The notes beneath the pieces were generated by a model that ran no database searches, was not told where the DNA came from, and was given only the letters and a program-made list of their open reading frames with translations. DNA of 64,000 nucleotides. It comes from Alphaproteobacteria bacterium UBA2966. GTDB lineage: Bacteria; Pseudomonadota; Alphaproteobacteria; UBA2966. The position numbers were made by a program, and so were the translations under genes. This document shows positions 8,591 through 17,201 of this stretch, one piece after another (position 1 is the stretch's first letter; each line of letters begins with the position of its first letter). The DNA is taken from positions 21,800 to 85,799 of the forward strand of contig DEBC01000137.1 in assembly GCA_002348365.1 (NCBI GenBank), read 5' to 3'.

Positions 8591-9622
8591 GTGGATCCCA
8601 CATCAACCCGTGTGCTGGGCCGGTCGGGGTTGGAGCTGTCAACCCTGGGTCTCGGCAGCGCACCGCTCGGCGGATTTCGGGGCGCCATCCCTGAGGATGT
8701 TGCACTCGCCACCGTGCAATCAGCCTACGACGCGGGCATCACCTATTTCGATACCTCGCCATATTACGGCTACGGTCGTTCCGAACACCGGTTTGGCCAG
8801 ATCCTTCGCCAGGTCGACCGACAGAGCTTTGTCCTGTCGACCAAGATCGGTCGCGTGCTGAAGTCGATAGCGCCCAGCTCCGCTATTCCTGACGGTCATA
8901 GAGACGGCGGACTGCCATTCGCCGCGACGTATGATTACACCTACGACGGCACCATGCGCTCGATCGAGGATTCATACCAGCGCCTGGGTCTTCCCAGCAT
9001 CGACATCGTCTTCATCCACGACGTCGATCTCTATACGCACAAGGACCCGAGCCTGGTCGACCACTATTTCGGCCAAGCCATGGAGGGCGCCTATGTCGCC
9101 CTCGATGAACTTCGGCGTGCGGGAATAATTCGCGCCATTGGCGGGGGCCTGAACGATGCCGTGTCGTGTGCCCGGTTCCTACGCGCCGGAGATTTCGACT
9201 GCATGATGCTGGCAGGCCGCTACACACTGCTCGACCAGCGTGCGCTCGATGACATGTTGCCACTCTGCGAAGAGCAAAGCGCTTCGGTCCTCATCGCCGG
9301 GCCCTTCAATTCGGGCATCCTGGCCACCGGCCCGGTCCCCGGTGCCAAGTACGACTATAGCGACGCTTCGGCCGATATCATGGCCAAGGCCGAGCGAATC
9401 AATGCGGTATGCCAGAAATTCGATGTGGCGCTGCAGGCAGCTGCCCTGCAATTTCCTCTGAGCCATCCGAGCGTCACTGCTGTAGTGCCCGGTGCCATGA
9501 AGCCTGAGGAGGTTCGCGCCAACGTCGCCCACATGGAGGCATCCATCCCCTCGGAACTCTGGACTGAGCTCAAAGATGAGGGTTTGATCGCCGAAGCTTC
9601 GCCCCTTCCAGCGCCACAGTGA
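8591..9622 (+). CDS. Aldo/keto reductase (aldose 1-dehydrogenase-like)
   Basis: A 343-residue (beta/alpha)8 oxidoreductase of the subgroup holding L-fucose dehydrogenase and D-threo-aldose 1-dehydrogenase. Signs are LGLGSAPLGGF at the N-terminus, the catalytic YYGYGRSEHRFG with its Tyr, STKIGRVL with the Lys, and FIHDVD with the His. It begins with GTG immediately after the stop of the dehydrogenase, so translation is probably coupled. A likely role is NAD(P)-linked oxidation of an aldose to its lactone, feeding the aldolase after dehydration. No lactonase or dehydratase is present in the window. Confidence 0.82.
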   Translation: MDPTSTRVLGRSGLELSTLGLGSAPLGGFRGAIPEDVALATVQSAYDAGITYFDTSPYYGYGRSEHRFGQILRQVDRQSFVLSTKIGRVLKSIAPSSAIPDGHRDGGLPFAATYDYTYDGTMRSIEDSYQRLGLPSIDIVFIHDVDLYTHKDPSLVDHYFGQAMEGAYVALDELRRAGIIRAIGGGLNDAVSCARFLRAGDFDCMMLAGRYTLLDQRALDDMLPLCEEQSASVLIAGPFNSGILATGPVPGAKYDYSDASADIMAKAERINAVCQKFDVALQAAALQFPLSHPSVTAVVPGAMKPEEVRANVAHMEASIPSELWTELKDEGLIAEASPLPAPQ

Positions 9623-9634
9623 AGCCGGACCGTC

Positions 9635-10381
9635 GTGGGGTTCACTGTGCCGGCAGATGTTCTCGACGTGGATCTTGGTATCGCCGCATTGATTGCCACC
9701 ACCTCGGGCTTGATCAGGGGGTTTGCGGGGTTTGGTTCCGCGCTGGTGAACGCCCCGCTGTTCGCCCTGCTGTTCGGCCCGCTGGCGGCCGTTCCCATGT
9801 CCGCGATATTCGAATTCGTTGCGACCGTACAGCTTCTGCCTTCGGTGATCCGCGATACAGACTGGCGATTGAATACCCTGATGGGCCTTGCGGGAATCTG
9901 TGGGATACCGGTTGGTGCCTACATTCTCGTCAATGCCGACGAAGAAATCATGCGGCGCGTCATCGCCGTCATCGTACTGTTGTTGACCTTCATGGTCATG
10001 AAGGGTTGGCGGTTTCGAGGCCGGCCCAGCGACGTCACATCGCTAGGGGTGGGAGCCGTTACGGGATCCCTTCTGGGGTCCGTCGGCATTGGCGGCATGG
10101 TGCCCGGTCTTTATCTGCTGACTGCAACGCCGACAGCCGTTATGGCACGCGCAACGGTTATCAGTCTCGGTGTGTTCCTGGCGCCGGTCGCGATCGCGGC
10201 CTTTGTCGCATTAGATGTCATCGACGAGACCTTGATCTGGCGCATGGCGCTTCTGTTACCCGCGTTCATGATTGCGTCATGGATCGGTGCACGAAGCTTT
10301 CGCCTGGTCAGCGAACGCCGGTTCCGTCGCCTGGTTCTGACCTTCCTCACCGTTGTCGGTTTCGTCACGCTTATCGCGTGA
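9635..10381 (+). CDS. TauE/SafE-family anion permease (second copy)
   Basis: A 248-residue permease paralogous to the one at 6001-6759. The two share RGF(T/A)G(T/F)GSAL and the second repeat (here GSVGIGGMVPGLYLL), and they have similar length and ends. It starts at a GTG 12 bases after the reductase and closes the operon. Having two different members of one exporter family at the two ends of a three-enzyme cassette suggests separate uptake and efflux, or two related anions. Confidence 0.85.
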   Translation: MGFTVPADVLDVDLGIAALIATTSGLIRGFAGFGSALVNAPLFALLFGPLAAVPMSAIFEFVATVQLLPSVIRDTDWRLNTLMGLAGICGIPVGAYILVNADEEIMRRVIAVIVLLLTFMVMKGWRFRGRPSDVTSLGVGAVTGSLLGSVGIGGMVPGLYLLTATPTAVMARATVISLGVFLAPVAIAAFVALDVIDETLIWRMALLLPAFMIASWIGARSFRLVSERRFRRLVLTFLTVVGFVTLIA

Positions 10382-10404
10382 GGATACCTGGCCTGTGCGG
10401 GCGG

Positions 10405-10593
10405 CTAGAAATCTTTGGCGATCCCATTTCGCTCCCAATCGCCGTAACGAGTCGGCTCTGGCCCCACGGGGCCTCCCTCCTCATCGACCTGCTGCTTCGG
10501 TCTTTTCTTGGATGGCAGCGCTGCAGTTTCGTTCTTCTGATCGTCGTCGGCCTCGGGACTTTGCCCGGAAGGATTTTTCGGTGATGCCATCAT
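10405..10593 (-). CDS. SDHAF4/DUF1674 family protein (succinate dehydrogenase assembly)
   Basis: A 62-residue protein whose C-terminus GPEPTRYGDWERNGIAKDF is the hallmark of DUF1674, the bacterial relatives of the eukaryotic succinate dehydrogenase flavoprotein chaperone Sdh8/SDHAF4. The N-terminal half is low-complexity and charged. I place the start at the ATG pair at 10588-10593; the open frame upstream to 10680 adds a hydrophobic stretch the family lacks. It is divergent from rsmB, a common neighbourhood in alphaproteobacteria as I recall. Confidence 0.85.
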   Translation of the reverse strand: MMASPKNPSGQSPEADDDQKNETAALPSKKRPKQQVDEEGGPVGPEPTRYGDWERNGIAKDF

Positions 10594-10727
10594 TTGAATC
10601 TCTGTTGACCGATCGCGGCGTGGATCGTCGAAAACAAGTATCAGCAATATGCTCTGAAACAACAACAAACCAAGAATCACGAAGTGAGGAAATTGTGCTC
10701 AGCGTCGATCAACTCTAATGAAACACC

Positions 10728-12041
10728 ATGACGTCTGCCTCTGATCCGCGTGCCGCCGCGCTCAATGTCATTGCGGCCGTCTTAAACAAACATCGACAAC
10801 TCGATGAGGCGCTCGAACACGCGCTGAACCGTCCCGACTCGCACACTGATCTCGACCGTCGTGATCGCGCGTTCGTTCGCCTGCTCGCCGCAACGGTGCT
10901 TCGCCGCCTGGGCCAGCTCGATGATGTCCTCGATGCCCTCGTCGATCGCCCGCTACCTCCTCGTCTCACGAAAGTGAGAAACACGCTTCGCCTGGGCGCT
11001 GCTCAAATTTTGTTTCTCGATACGCCTCCGCACGCTGCCGTCAATCAGACGGTGGAATTGGCGGGCCGCAAGAGTCCATTCCGTGGTCTGGTGAATGCCG
11101 TGCTTCGCCGACTCACCAAGGAAGGTGAGGCATTGTTAAGGAGTCAGGACGCACCTCGCTTGAATACTCCGGGGTGGCTTTGGCAGTCCTGGTGTACTGC
11201 CTACGGAGACTCTCAGGCGCGGCTCATCGCCGAAGCCCACATGACCGAGCCCCCGCTGGACCTTTCGGTCAAATCGGATGGATCCCGTTGGGCGGCGCGA
11301 TTGGATGCAGAGGTTCTACCATCGGGAACCCTCAGACGAACCGGCGGAGGACTGGTCGAGCAGTTACCGGGTTACAGCGAAGGGGCGTGGTGGGTCCAAG
11401 ACGTCGCATCGGCCCTGCCGGCCCCCCTGCTGCTCTCGTCAGTGGATGGAAATCCGAAGGATTTGAGAATTCTCGACGCCTGCGCCGCACCCGGGGGTAA
11501 AACCGCGCAGCTGGCCGTCTCCGGTGCTGCGGTCGATGCCCTGGATATCTCGTCAAAGCGGCTTGAGCGGCTTGAAAGCAATATGCGGCGCCTGAAACTG
11601 GATGTGAACCTCACCGAAGCCGACATGCGCTCGTGGCAGGCAGGGCGGCAATACGCTGCAATTCTCATCGATGCACCGTGCACCGCCACCGGGACAGTTC
11701 GACGGCATCCCGATATCCCCTACCTGCGCGAACAGTCCGAAGTTGAGCGCCTGGCAACCCAGCAATCGCAAATGATCCATGCCGCGGCCGGAATGCTCCA
11801 GCCTGGTGGAGTCCTCGTCTATTGCACGTGCTCACTACAGCCCGAAGAAGGGATCAATCAGATTCAGCGCACGCTTGCCACTGAAAAGCTGTTCGATCGA
11901 TGGCCGATATCCAAGACCCTGGTGCCCGGATTTGAGGATGCCATCTTGCCCGACGGGGATGTCCAGGTCTTGCCCAGCCACATGCGCGACGCCGGCGGCA
12001 CCGATGGATTCTTTATTGCGCGCCTGCGTCGCAGGACCTGA
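10728..12041 (+). CDS. rsmB: 16S rRNA (cytosine-967-C5)-methyltransferase
   Basis: A 437-residue m5C methyltransferase. The N-terminal 140 residues are a NusB-like RNA-binding domain (RAAALNVIAAVL, ADRRDRAFVRLL-type helix, HAAVNQTVELA). The Rossmann methyltransferase domain follows: SAM motif LDACAAPGGKT near residue 250, IDAPCTATGTVRRHPD near 315 and the catalytic cysteine motif YCTCSLQPEE near 366. The pair of cysteines in PCTATG and TCS is diagnostic for this class. It methylates C967 of 16S rRNA in enteric bacteria. The ribulose-phosphate epimerase gene follows 49 bases later. Confidence 0.93.
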   Translation: MTSASDPRAAALNVIAAVLNKHRQLDEALEHALNRPDSHTDLDRRDRAFVRLLAATVLRRLGQLDDVLDALVDRPLPPRLTKVRNTLRLGAAQILFLDTPPHAAVNQTVELAGRKSPFRGLVNAVLRRLTKEGEALLRSQDAPRLNTPGWLWQSWCTAYGDSQARLIAEAHMTEPPLDLSVKSDGSRWAARLDAEVLPSGTLRRTGGGLVEQLPGYSEGAWWVQDVASALPAPLLLSSVDGNPKDLRILDACAAPGGKTAQLAVSGAAVDALDISSKRLERLESNMRRLKLDVNLTEADMRSWQAGRQYAAILIDAPCTATGTVRRHPDIPYLREQSEVERLATQQSQMIHAAAGMLQPGGVLVYCTCSLQPEEGINQIQRTLATEKLFDRWPISKTLVPGFEDAILPDGDVQVLPSHMRDAGGTDGFFIARLRRRT

Positions 12042-12090
12042 ACGATGGCTTGCTTGCAGGGGTCCGGGTAAGCTGGTAGGACACCATGAT

Positions 12091-12759
12091 ATGAAGAAAG
12101 ATGTGCGCGTCGCCCCCTCGATACTCGCCAGCGATTTCTCGCGCCTGGGGGAGGAAGTTCGAGCCATAACCAAGGCTGGCGCCGACTTCATTCATATCGA
12201 TGTCATGGATGGCCATTTCGTCCCCAACATCACCGTTGGTCCGTCTATCGTGAGGGCCATCAGAGACCATAGTGATCTGCCTTTCGACGTTCATCTGATG
12301 ATTTCTCCCGTCGATCTGTACGTCGAGTCGTTTGCCGAGGCGGGTTCCGACATTCTCACGGCCCATCCCGAGGCCGGACCGCACCTCCACCGAACAATTC
12401 AGCTCATCAAGCGGTGCGACGCAAAGGCGGGTGTGTCGCTCAATCCATCCACACCAGCAGAAGCCATCGGTCCCGTAATCAATGACGTCGATCTGGTGTT
12501 GGTGATGAGCGTAAATCCGGGTTTTGGGGGCCAGATGTTCTTGCACAGTACCTTGGAGAAGATCGCTGCCATACGGCAGATGATCGACTCCTCTGAGCGC
12601 GACATCGACCTGGCGGTCGATGGTGGAATCACGACCGAAACAGCGGCCCTCGCCGTGGAGGCGGGGGCGGACATGCTGGTGGCTGGCACGGCGATTTTCG
12701 AGGGTGGCCCCGAGCGCTATTCGGAGAACATTCGAGCGTTACGTGACAGCAGCCAATAG
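12091..12759 (+). CDS. rpe: Ribulose-phosphate 3-epimerase
   Basis: A 222-residue TIM barrel interconverting D-ribulose 5-phosphate and D-xylulose 5-phosphate in the pentose phosphate and Calvin pathways. Landmarks are APSILASDFSRLG (residues 8-20), HIDVMDGHFVPN near 35 with metal ligands, FDVHLMI, MSVNPGFGGQ near 140 and VDGGI near 176. The ATG at 12091 begins the fold exactly; the open frame to its left overlaps rsmB and is not used. It is co-directional with rsmB and the heparinase-family gene. Confidence 0.95.
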   Translation: MKKDVRVAPSILASDFSRLGEEVRAITKAGADFIHIDVMDGHFVPNITVGPSIVRAIRDHSDLPFDVHLMISPVDLYVESFAEAGSDILTAHPEAGPHLHRTIQLIKRCDAKAGVSLNPSTPAEAIGPVINDVDLVLVMSVNPGFGGQMFLHSTLEKIAAIRQMIDSSERDIDLAVDGGITTETAALAVEAGADMLVAGTAIFEGGPERYSENIRALRDSSQ

Positions 12760-12821
12760 ATGACGGGAGTGCCGTGTCGTGCGGTAACAGTGTTCGTACA
12801 AGCGTTGTTACTGAGGTATTG

Positions 12822-14468
12822 ATGGCTCTCAGCGGGTCATCGGCCGGCGTTGCACGCCGGCTCGCCAAACCGATCGCAGAACGGGCATTCACGACGCGGC
12901 TTTACGCCCGCAGTCTAAAGGGTGAGGCGCCGACATCCCTGAGGTGCGAACCCTTGGATCCGGCGCCCGGTGACCCCGACTTTGCCAATGCCCTGTTCCA
13001 AGGACGATATGTGTTTGGCGGCGAGCAGAAATCGGCTCTCAATGAACCTCCCTGGAATCTTCAGGACGCGAGCGAAGCTTGGCACGTTGAGGCCAACAGC
13101 TTTGAGTGGCTCGCCGACTTTCGTGCCACCGAGGCCGAGACGGCCCGGCTCCGCGCACGAGAACTGGTTCGGTCCTGGATTGACCTCAACGAGAAGTGGC
13201 AGCCGCTGTCGTGGCGTACCGATGTCTTGGGACGCCGTCTGGTCTGGTGGGCTTGTCACGCTGGATTCCTTTGTGACGGGGCGGAACCTACGTTTCGGCG
13301 CAATTTCTTCGGCAGTTTCGCTGCACAGGCGCGACATCTGAACAGATCAGCGGGCTTCTTGATTGACGATGTTTGGAATCTGCCGGCGTTCGTCGGCAGG
13401 GTCGTTGCGGAGGGCGCGCTTTATGGCAAAACCAAGCGTTTTGTAACTGACATGCAGTCACTCCAGGAATTGATCTCACAGGAGGTCGCTCCTGACGGTA
13501 CGCTGCCATCCCGGAACGCCGAGGTAGCTCTCAACTCGCTTCGCCTGCTCCTGGCGGCAAAATCGGTGATCGAGAGACTGAATATCGAACTGCCTTCTAC
13601 GGTGGCGGACACCATCAAACGAATTGCGCTGGGCCTGAAGTGCTTTCGACATGGGGACGGTCGGTTCGGGGTCTTCAACGCCGGCAATGAAAGCGATCGC
13701 GGATATATCGACGCCATCCTTGCCGCCTCCAAAGCACGAGGTGCGACCCCTTCGGCGTTGCCGCAAGGAGGATTTCACCGCATGTCCGCGGGAAGGACCT
13801 TGCTTCTGCTGGATGTCGGCAAACCGGAGCAGATCCATCCAACAACGCACGCCGGATTGGCTAGCTTTGAGCTCAGCGTGAGTCGTGATCGTGTGATCGT
13901 CAATTGCGGTTCCAATGGCGGCGGTCAATGGCGTAAGGCAGGCCGGGCAACGGCAGCGCATTCGACGCTGGTCGTCTCTGACACCAATTCGATCGACCTC
14001 TCGGATCGGGGCACGAAGACCGAGACAAATCTCTCAATTCACTCAGAGCACCGTGAAGAGGCTGGAAATGCGCTCATCGAGTCCTGGCATGACGGGTATG
14101 TGACCCGATTTGGGCTGCGTCACGGGCGCGCGATCTACTTGTCAGCCGACGGCAGCCAGATTCGCGGGGAGGACTCACTTACCGCCGTCGGCGAAAAGGG
14201 CCGGAACGCCCAGCCATTTGCCATTCGCTTCCACCTCCACCCTCAGGTAAACACGTCGATCGCCGCAGACGGTGTGTCGGCCCTCCTTCGGCTACCCCAC
14301 GGCGGCGGCTTGCAATTGAGATCGAGCACAAAGATTGCGCTGGAGGAAAGCATCTATCTGGGTTCGTCGGAGGGCGTTCGAGGGTCGCAGCAACTCGTCA
14401 TTCACGGGCACACCGAGCCGGCTGGCCAGACCATCCTGAAGTGGGCATTTACGGTCTATTCCCGTTGA
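12822..14468 (+). CDS. Heparinase II/III-family protein
   Basis: About 548 residues from the ATG at 12822, with GAGG upstream; an in-frame GTG at 12774 would add 16 residues. The N-terminal half is the helical alginate-lyase-like domain (FEWLADFRA, LRARELVRSWID, RNFFGSFAAQARHL). The C-terminal half is the beta-sandwich heparinase II/III domain (HTTHAGLASFELSVSRDRV-type segment, THAGLASFEL, INTH-like HSTLVVSDT). No obvious signal peptide is visible. Homologues lie between rsmB and purH in many alphaproteobacteria, and a role on bacterial rather than host polysaccharide is usually assumed. Here purH is 39 kb away. Confidence 0.85.
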   Translation: MALSGSSAGVARRLAKPIAERAFTTRLYARSLKGEAPTSLRCEPLDPAPGDPDFANALFQGRYVFGGEQKSALNEPPWNLQDASEAWHVEANSFEWLADFRATEAETARLRARELVRSWIDLNEKWQPLSWRTDVLGRRLVWWACHAGFLCDGAEPTFRRNFFGSFAAQARHLNRSAGFLIDDVWNLPAFVGRVVAEGALYGKTKRFVTDMQSLQELISQEVAPDGTLPSRNAEVALNSLRLLLAAKSVIERLNIELPSTVADTIKRIALGLKCFRHGDGRFGVFNAGNESDRGYIDAILAASKARGATPSALPQGGFHRMSAGRTLLLLDVGKPEQIHPTTHAGLASFELSVSRDRVIVNCGSNGGGQWRKAGRATAAHSTLVVSDTNSIDLSDRGTKTETNLSIHSEHREEAGNALIESWHDGYVTRFGLRHGRAIYLSADGSQIRGEDSLTAVGEKGRNAQPFAIRFHLHPQVNTSIAADGVSALLRLPHGGGLQLRSSTKIALEESIYLGSSEGVRGSQQLVIHGHTEPAGQTILKWAFTVYSR

Positions 14469-14496
14469 ACCGTTCGGTCGAAATGCGGCGCGTTCG

Positions 14497-15762
14497 CTAT
14501 AAGAGCCAATAGCGTAACGCCTCGGGCATCTCCACGTGCCGCCACATTCCCTTGATATCGGCGACGAGGCCTCCTCTTGCGACCAGTCGGCTGATCGCTA
14601 CGGGGTCCAGTTGCGTGTATGCATCGTGCGCAACCGCACCCACCAGTGCGCCATACCCATCCCCAGAAAGATCCGGCAGTAGTTCCACCCCATAGCGCGC
14701 GACGGCTTCTTCTGGCGCGGCCATGATATCGTGGACGTCGACGGTGTGTCCGCGCGTCTCAAGTTGCCGAACAAGGTCGATAACCTTGGTGTTCCGAAGA
14801 TCAGGTACGTTTTCCTTGAACGTCAATCCCAAGACCAGGACCCGGCACGGCTCTGAAAGCAAATCGGCGATGCAATCGGCAATGAAGACGCCCATTCCGT
14901 CATTGATGCGACGCCCCGCAAGTATGACTTGAGGGTCGTACCCGATCTCCTGCGCGCGGTGGGCCAGGTAATAGGGATCGACGCCGATGCAATGCCCCCC
15001 CACCAATCCCGGCTTGAAAGGAAGGAAATTCCATTTGGTGCCCGCCGCCTCTAGTACGTCATGAGTGGAGATATCAAGCTTATGAAAGATCTCGGTAATC
15101 TCGTTGATGAACGCGATGTTTATGTCGCGTTGAGCGTTTTCGATTACCTTGGCGGCTTCGGCAGTCCGTATGTCACGTGCGCGATGCAGATTACCGTTGG
15201 TGACGCGGCCGTATACCTCCATCAGCCGGTCCGTGACCTCTTCGGTCTGCCCTGAAACCACTTTTGTGATCCGGTCGACGGTATGCTCACGGTCGCCGGG
15301 ATTAATCCTTTCGGGGGAATAACCAAGGAAGAAGTCCGCACCACACTTGAGACCAGCAGCCTCTTCCAGTGCGGGCCCACAGATCTCTTCCGTCGCACCT
15401 GGATAAACGGTGCTTTCCAGGACAAATATGTCACCTGCTTTGAGCTGACTACCCACGAGATCACATGCCGCCCGCACGGCTGTGAGGTCGGGCACGTGGT
15501 CGGGCCCGACCGGAGTGGGCACGGTTACGATGTGGATCGAACACGCAGCAATGTCCGACGGCTTCGATGTGAGCCGCAACTTCGCAGCGCGCAGAACTTC
15601 TGGAGTAATTTCACCCGTTCTGTCATAGCCATCGTCGAGCTCGGAAACACGGGTCTCATCGATGTCCAGTGCCACCACTGAAAAGTGTCTGGACAACCCG
15701 ATCGCCAGTGGCAATCCGACATATCCGAGGCCAATCACCGAAATCGCACTATCTGAGGTCAT
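14497..15762 (-). CDS. UDP-N-acetyl-sugar 6-dehydrogenase (WbpA/TviB type)
   Basis: A 421-residue nucleotide-sugar dehydrogenase that oxidises C6 of a UDP-HexNAc to the uronate in two NAD-dependent steps. It has the N-terminal Rossmann motif VIGLGYVGLPLA, then LESTVYPGATEE, FFLGYSPERINPGD and the catalytic cysteine motif GHCIGVDPYYL near residue 258. LGLTFKENVPDLRNTKV marks the C-terminal domain. The pattern fits the WbpA/TviB subgroup rather than UDP-glucose dehydrogenase. It ends 28 bases from the heparinase gene (convergent) and diverges from the regulator at 15948, so its promoter probably lies in the shared operator region. Confidence 0.9.
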   Translation of the reverse strand: MTSDSAISVIGLGYVGLPLAIGLSRHFSVVALDIDETRVSELDDGYDRTGEITPEVLRAAKLRLTSKPSDIAACSIHIVTVPTPVGPDHVPDLTAVRAACDLVGSQLKAGDIFVLESTVYPGATEEICGPALEEAAGLKCGADFFLGYSPERINPGDREHTVDRITKVVSGQTEEVTDRLMEVYGRVTNGNLHRARDIRTAEAAKVIENAQRDINIAFINEITEIFHKLDISTHDVLEAAGTKWNFLPFKPGLVGGHCIGVDPYYLAHRAQEIGYDPQVILAGRRINDGMGVFIADCIADLLSEPCRVLVLGLTFKENVPDLRNTKVIDLVRQLETRGHTVDVHDIMAAPEEAVARYGVELLPDLSGDGYGALVGAVAHDAYTQLDPVAISRLVARGGLVADIKGMWRHVEMPEALRYWLL

Positions 15763-15894
15763 GACACCGCTTCGTCAGTGACAGGAAATGGCTCAACCCC
15801 AACTGATCGGAGCCGCCGCATACTGAGGCGCGCATTCCCAAGATGTCAACGACCAGAAAGGCCAGAAAAGTCGCAGATTCAAAGGAATAATGGC

Positions 15895-15922
15895 TTGACG
15901 TTCATCATATGAACAATATAGC
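15895..15922 (+). promoter_or_regulatory. Predicted sigma70-type promoter of the regulator/NusG operon
   Basis: TTGACG at 15895-15900 and TATAGC at 15917-15922 are separated by 16 bases, pointing at the regulator gene. Predicted initiation is near 15929. The same two hexamers with the same spacing occur at 37765-37792. On the other strand the TATATT at about 15915-15920 could serve the divergent dehydrogenase. Confidence 0.55.
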
Positions 15923-15940
15923 GTTCGCGGCGTGAACGCT
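15900..15940. promoter_or_regulatory. Paired GTTC-N7-GAAC operator sites
   Basis: Two inverted repeats of identical layout lie in tandem. GTTC-N7-GAAC spans 15900-15914, filling the space between the promoter hexamers, and a second copy spans 15923-15937. The second has longer arms, AGCGTTC and GAACGCT (15920-15940). The half-site spacing suits a dimeric winged-helix protein, and the placement over the promoter suggests repression. The adjacent winged-helix gene is the obvious candidate ligand. Confidence 0.55.
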
Positions 15941-15947
15941 CGCCCAA

Positions 15948-16631
15948 ATGAATTGTGAGCAGAAGGATCAAGTCCTGAACGAAGAGACTTCAGCAGACGG
16001 ACAACCGATCGACGCAGAGAGTCGTATCACTCTCGGCCTGCTAAATGCCGTCCATGAGAACAGTGGCGTCTCGCAGCGGTCCCTCTCGAACGAGCTGGGC
16101 ATCGCGCTCGGACTCACAAACGCCTACCTCAAAAGATGTGTTCGTAAAGGCTTGGTCAAAATGGCTCAAGCACCTGCGAACCGGTATGCCTATTACCTTA
16201 CCCCACAAGGATTTGCGGAGAAGAGCCGGCTGACTGCCCGCTACCTGAGGCGATCATTCGATTTCTACAGAGAGGCTCGAAATGAATGTGAAGACCTTCT
16301 GCGTCATTGCGTGACCAGGGGCTGGCGGCGGATCGCGCTGGGCGGATTGGGAGAACTTGCAGAAATTGCAGTACTTTGCAGCCTGCAGCATGACGTTCAG
16401 CTGATCGCGGTAATTGATGCTCGCGTTGACCATGGTGAGTTCATGAAGGTGCCGATCAAGTCTTCGGTTGATGCTGCCAGTGAGTTGGATGCAATTGTCC
16501 TTACTGACGTGGCTAAACCACAACAAACGTACGACACCTTGGCAAGCAAAGTCCCGCCAGGTCGCATTCTGACGCCTCCGCTTCTCAAGGTGTCGCGCAC
16601 GCAGGGCGCCGAGGGTTCTTCAGAACAATGA
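15948..16631 (+). CDS. Winged-helix regulator with C-terminal Rossmann-like sensor domain
   Basis: A 227-residue protein. Residues about 25-95 form a MarR-like winged helix (LLNAVHENSGVSQRSLSNEL, LTNAYLKRCVRKGLVK, YYLTPQGFAEKSRL), similar to the EPS-associated regulators found in polysaccharide loci. Residues about 120-215 look like a nucleotide-binding Rossmann unit: RRIALGGLGELAEIAVL, then LIAVIDARVDHG and ELDAIVLTDVA. The usual EPS-associated version lacks this extension, so the protein may sense a nucleotide, sugar nucleotide or CoA compound. Its stop overlaps the ATG of the NusG paralogue by 4 bases. Two palindromes in its promoter suggest autoregulation. Confidence 0.75.
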   Translation: MNCEQKDQVLNEETSADGQPIDAESRITLGLLNAVHENSGVSQRSLSNELGIALGLTNAYLKRCVRKGLVKMAQAPANRYAYYLTPQGFAEKSRLTARYLRRSFDFYREARNECEDLLRHCVTRGWRRIALGGLGELAEIAVLCSLQHDVQLIAVIDARVDHGEFMKVPIKSSVDAASELDAIVLTDVAKPQQTYDTLASKVPPGRILTPPLLKVSRTQGAEGSSEQ

Positions 16632-17134
16632 ACTGCTGGTACGCCGTTTACACCAAAATGCAGCTCGAGGTCTGGGCGAAGAACAACCTCGAGGAGCGCG
16701 GATTTGAAGTGTACCTCCCGCGTTATCTCAAGCAACGCCGGCATGCACGGCGTACCGAAATTGTTCCACATCCCCTGTTTTCGAGATACCTCTTCGTGAA
16801 CGTCGATATCGACGCAGGACACCGGCCACGTGTGAATACGGCGCCCGGCGTCGCATATCTTGTGAGTTTTGGTGACCGTCCGGCGGCCGTCGCGGATGCG
16901 ATCATTGAAGAAATCAAAAGCCGCGAGAATGAGGATGGATACGTTCGGTTAGGCCGTGGTCAAAAATTCGCCAAAGGCGACCGGGTGAAAATCAGTGATG
17001 GCGCGCTTTGTGATCACGTCGGTCTCTTTCAAACCGGCACCGATAATGAGCGCGTTGTCATATTGCTCGATCTCCTGGGCCGTTTGACGCGGGTTAAAGT
17101 GCCGCTCGATTCGCTCGTTCCGGGCGATTTTTGA
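16628..17134 (+). CDS. NusG/RfaH-family transcription antiterminator
   Basis: A 168-residue specialised NusG paralogue. The NGN domain comes first (NCWYAVYTKMQLEVWAKNNL, YLPRYLKQRRHAR, HPLFSRYLFVNVD, GVAYLVSFGDRPAAV). A KOW-type C-terminal domain follows from about residue 115 (FAKGDRVKISDGAL). Such paralogues travel with RNA polymerase and suppress termination or polarity in long surface-polysaccharide operons. It is translationally coupled to the winged-helix regulator. Together they form the regulatory head of the island. Confidence 0.88.
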   Translation: MNCWYAVYTKMQLEVWAKNNLEERGFEVYLPRYLKQRRHARRTEIVPHPLFSRYLFVNVDIDAGHRPRVNTAPGVAYLVSFGDRPAAVADAIIEEIKSRENEDGYVRLGRGQKFAKGDRVKISDGALCDHVGLFQTGTDNERVVILLDLLGRLTRVKVPLDSLVPGDF

Positions 17135-17201
17135 GTGGCATGTCGAATGAAGGCCAGGCCGGGATTCAACCGAATGCACCCGGCGTGCGGCAGCATGAGG
17201 A

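Noticed and set aside
11779..12090. N-terminal extension of the ribulose-phosphate epimerase frame.
   Set aside because: It overlaps rsmB in another frame; the epimerase fold begins at the ATG at 12091.
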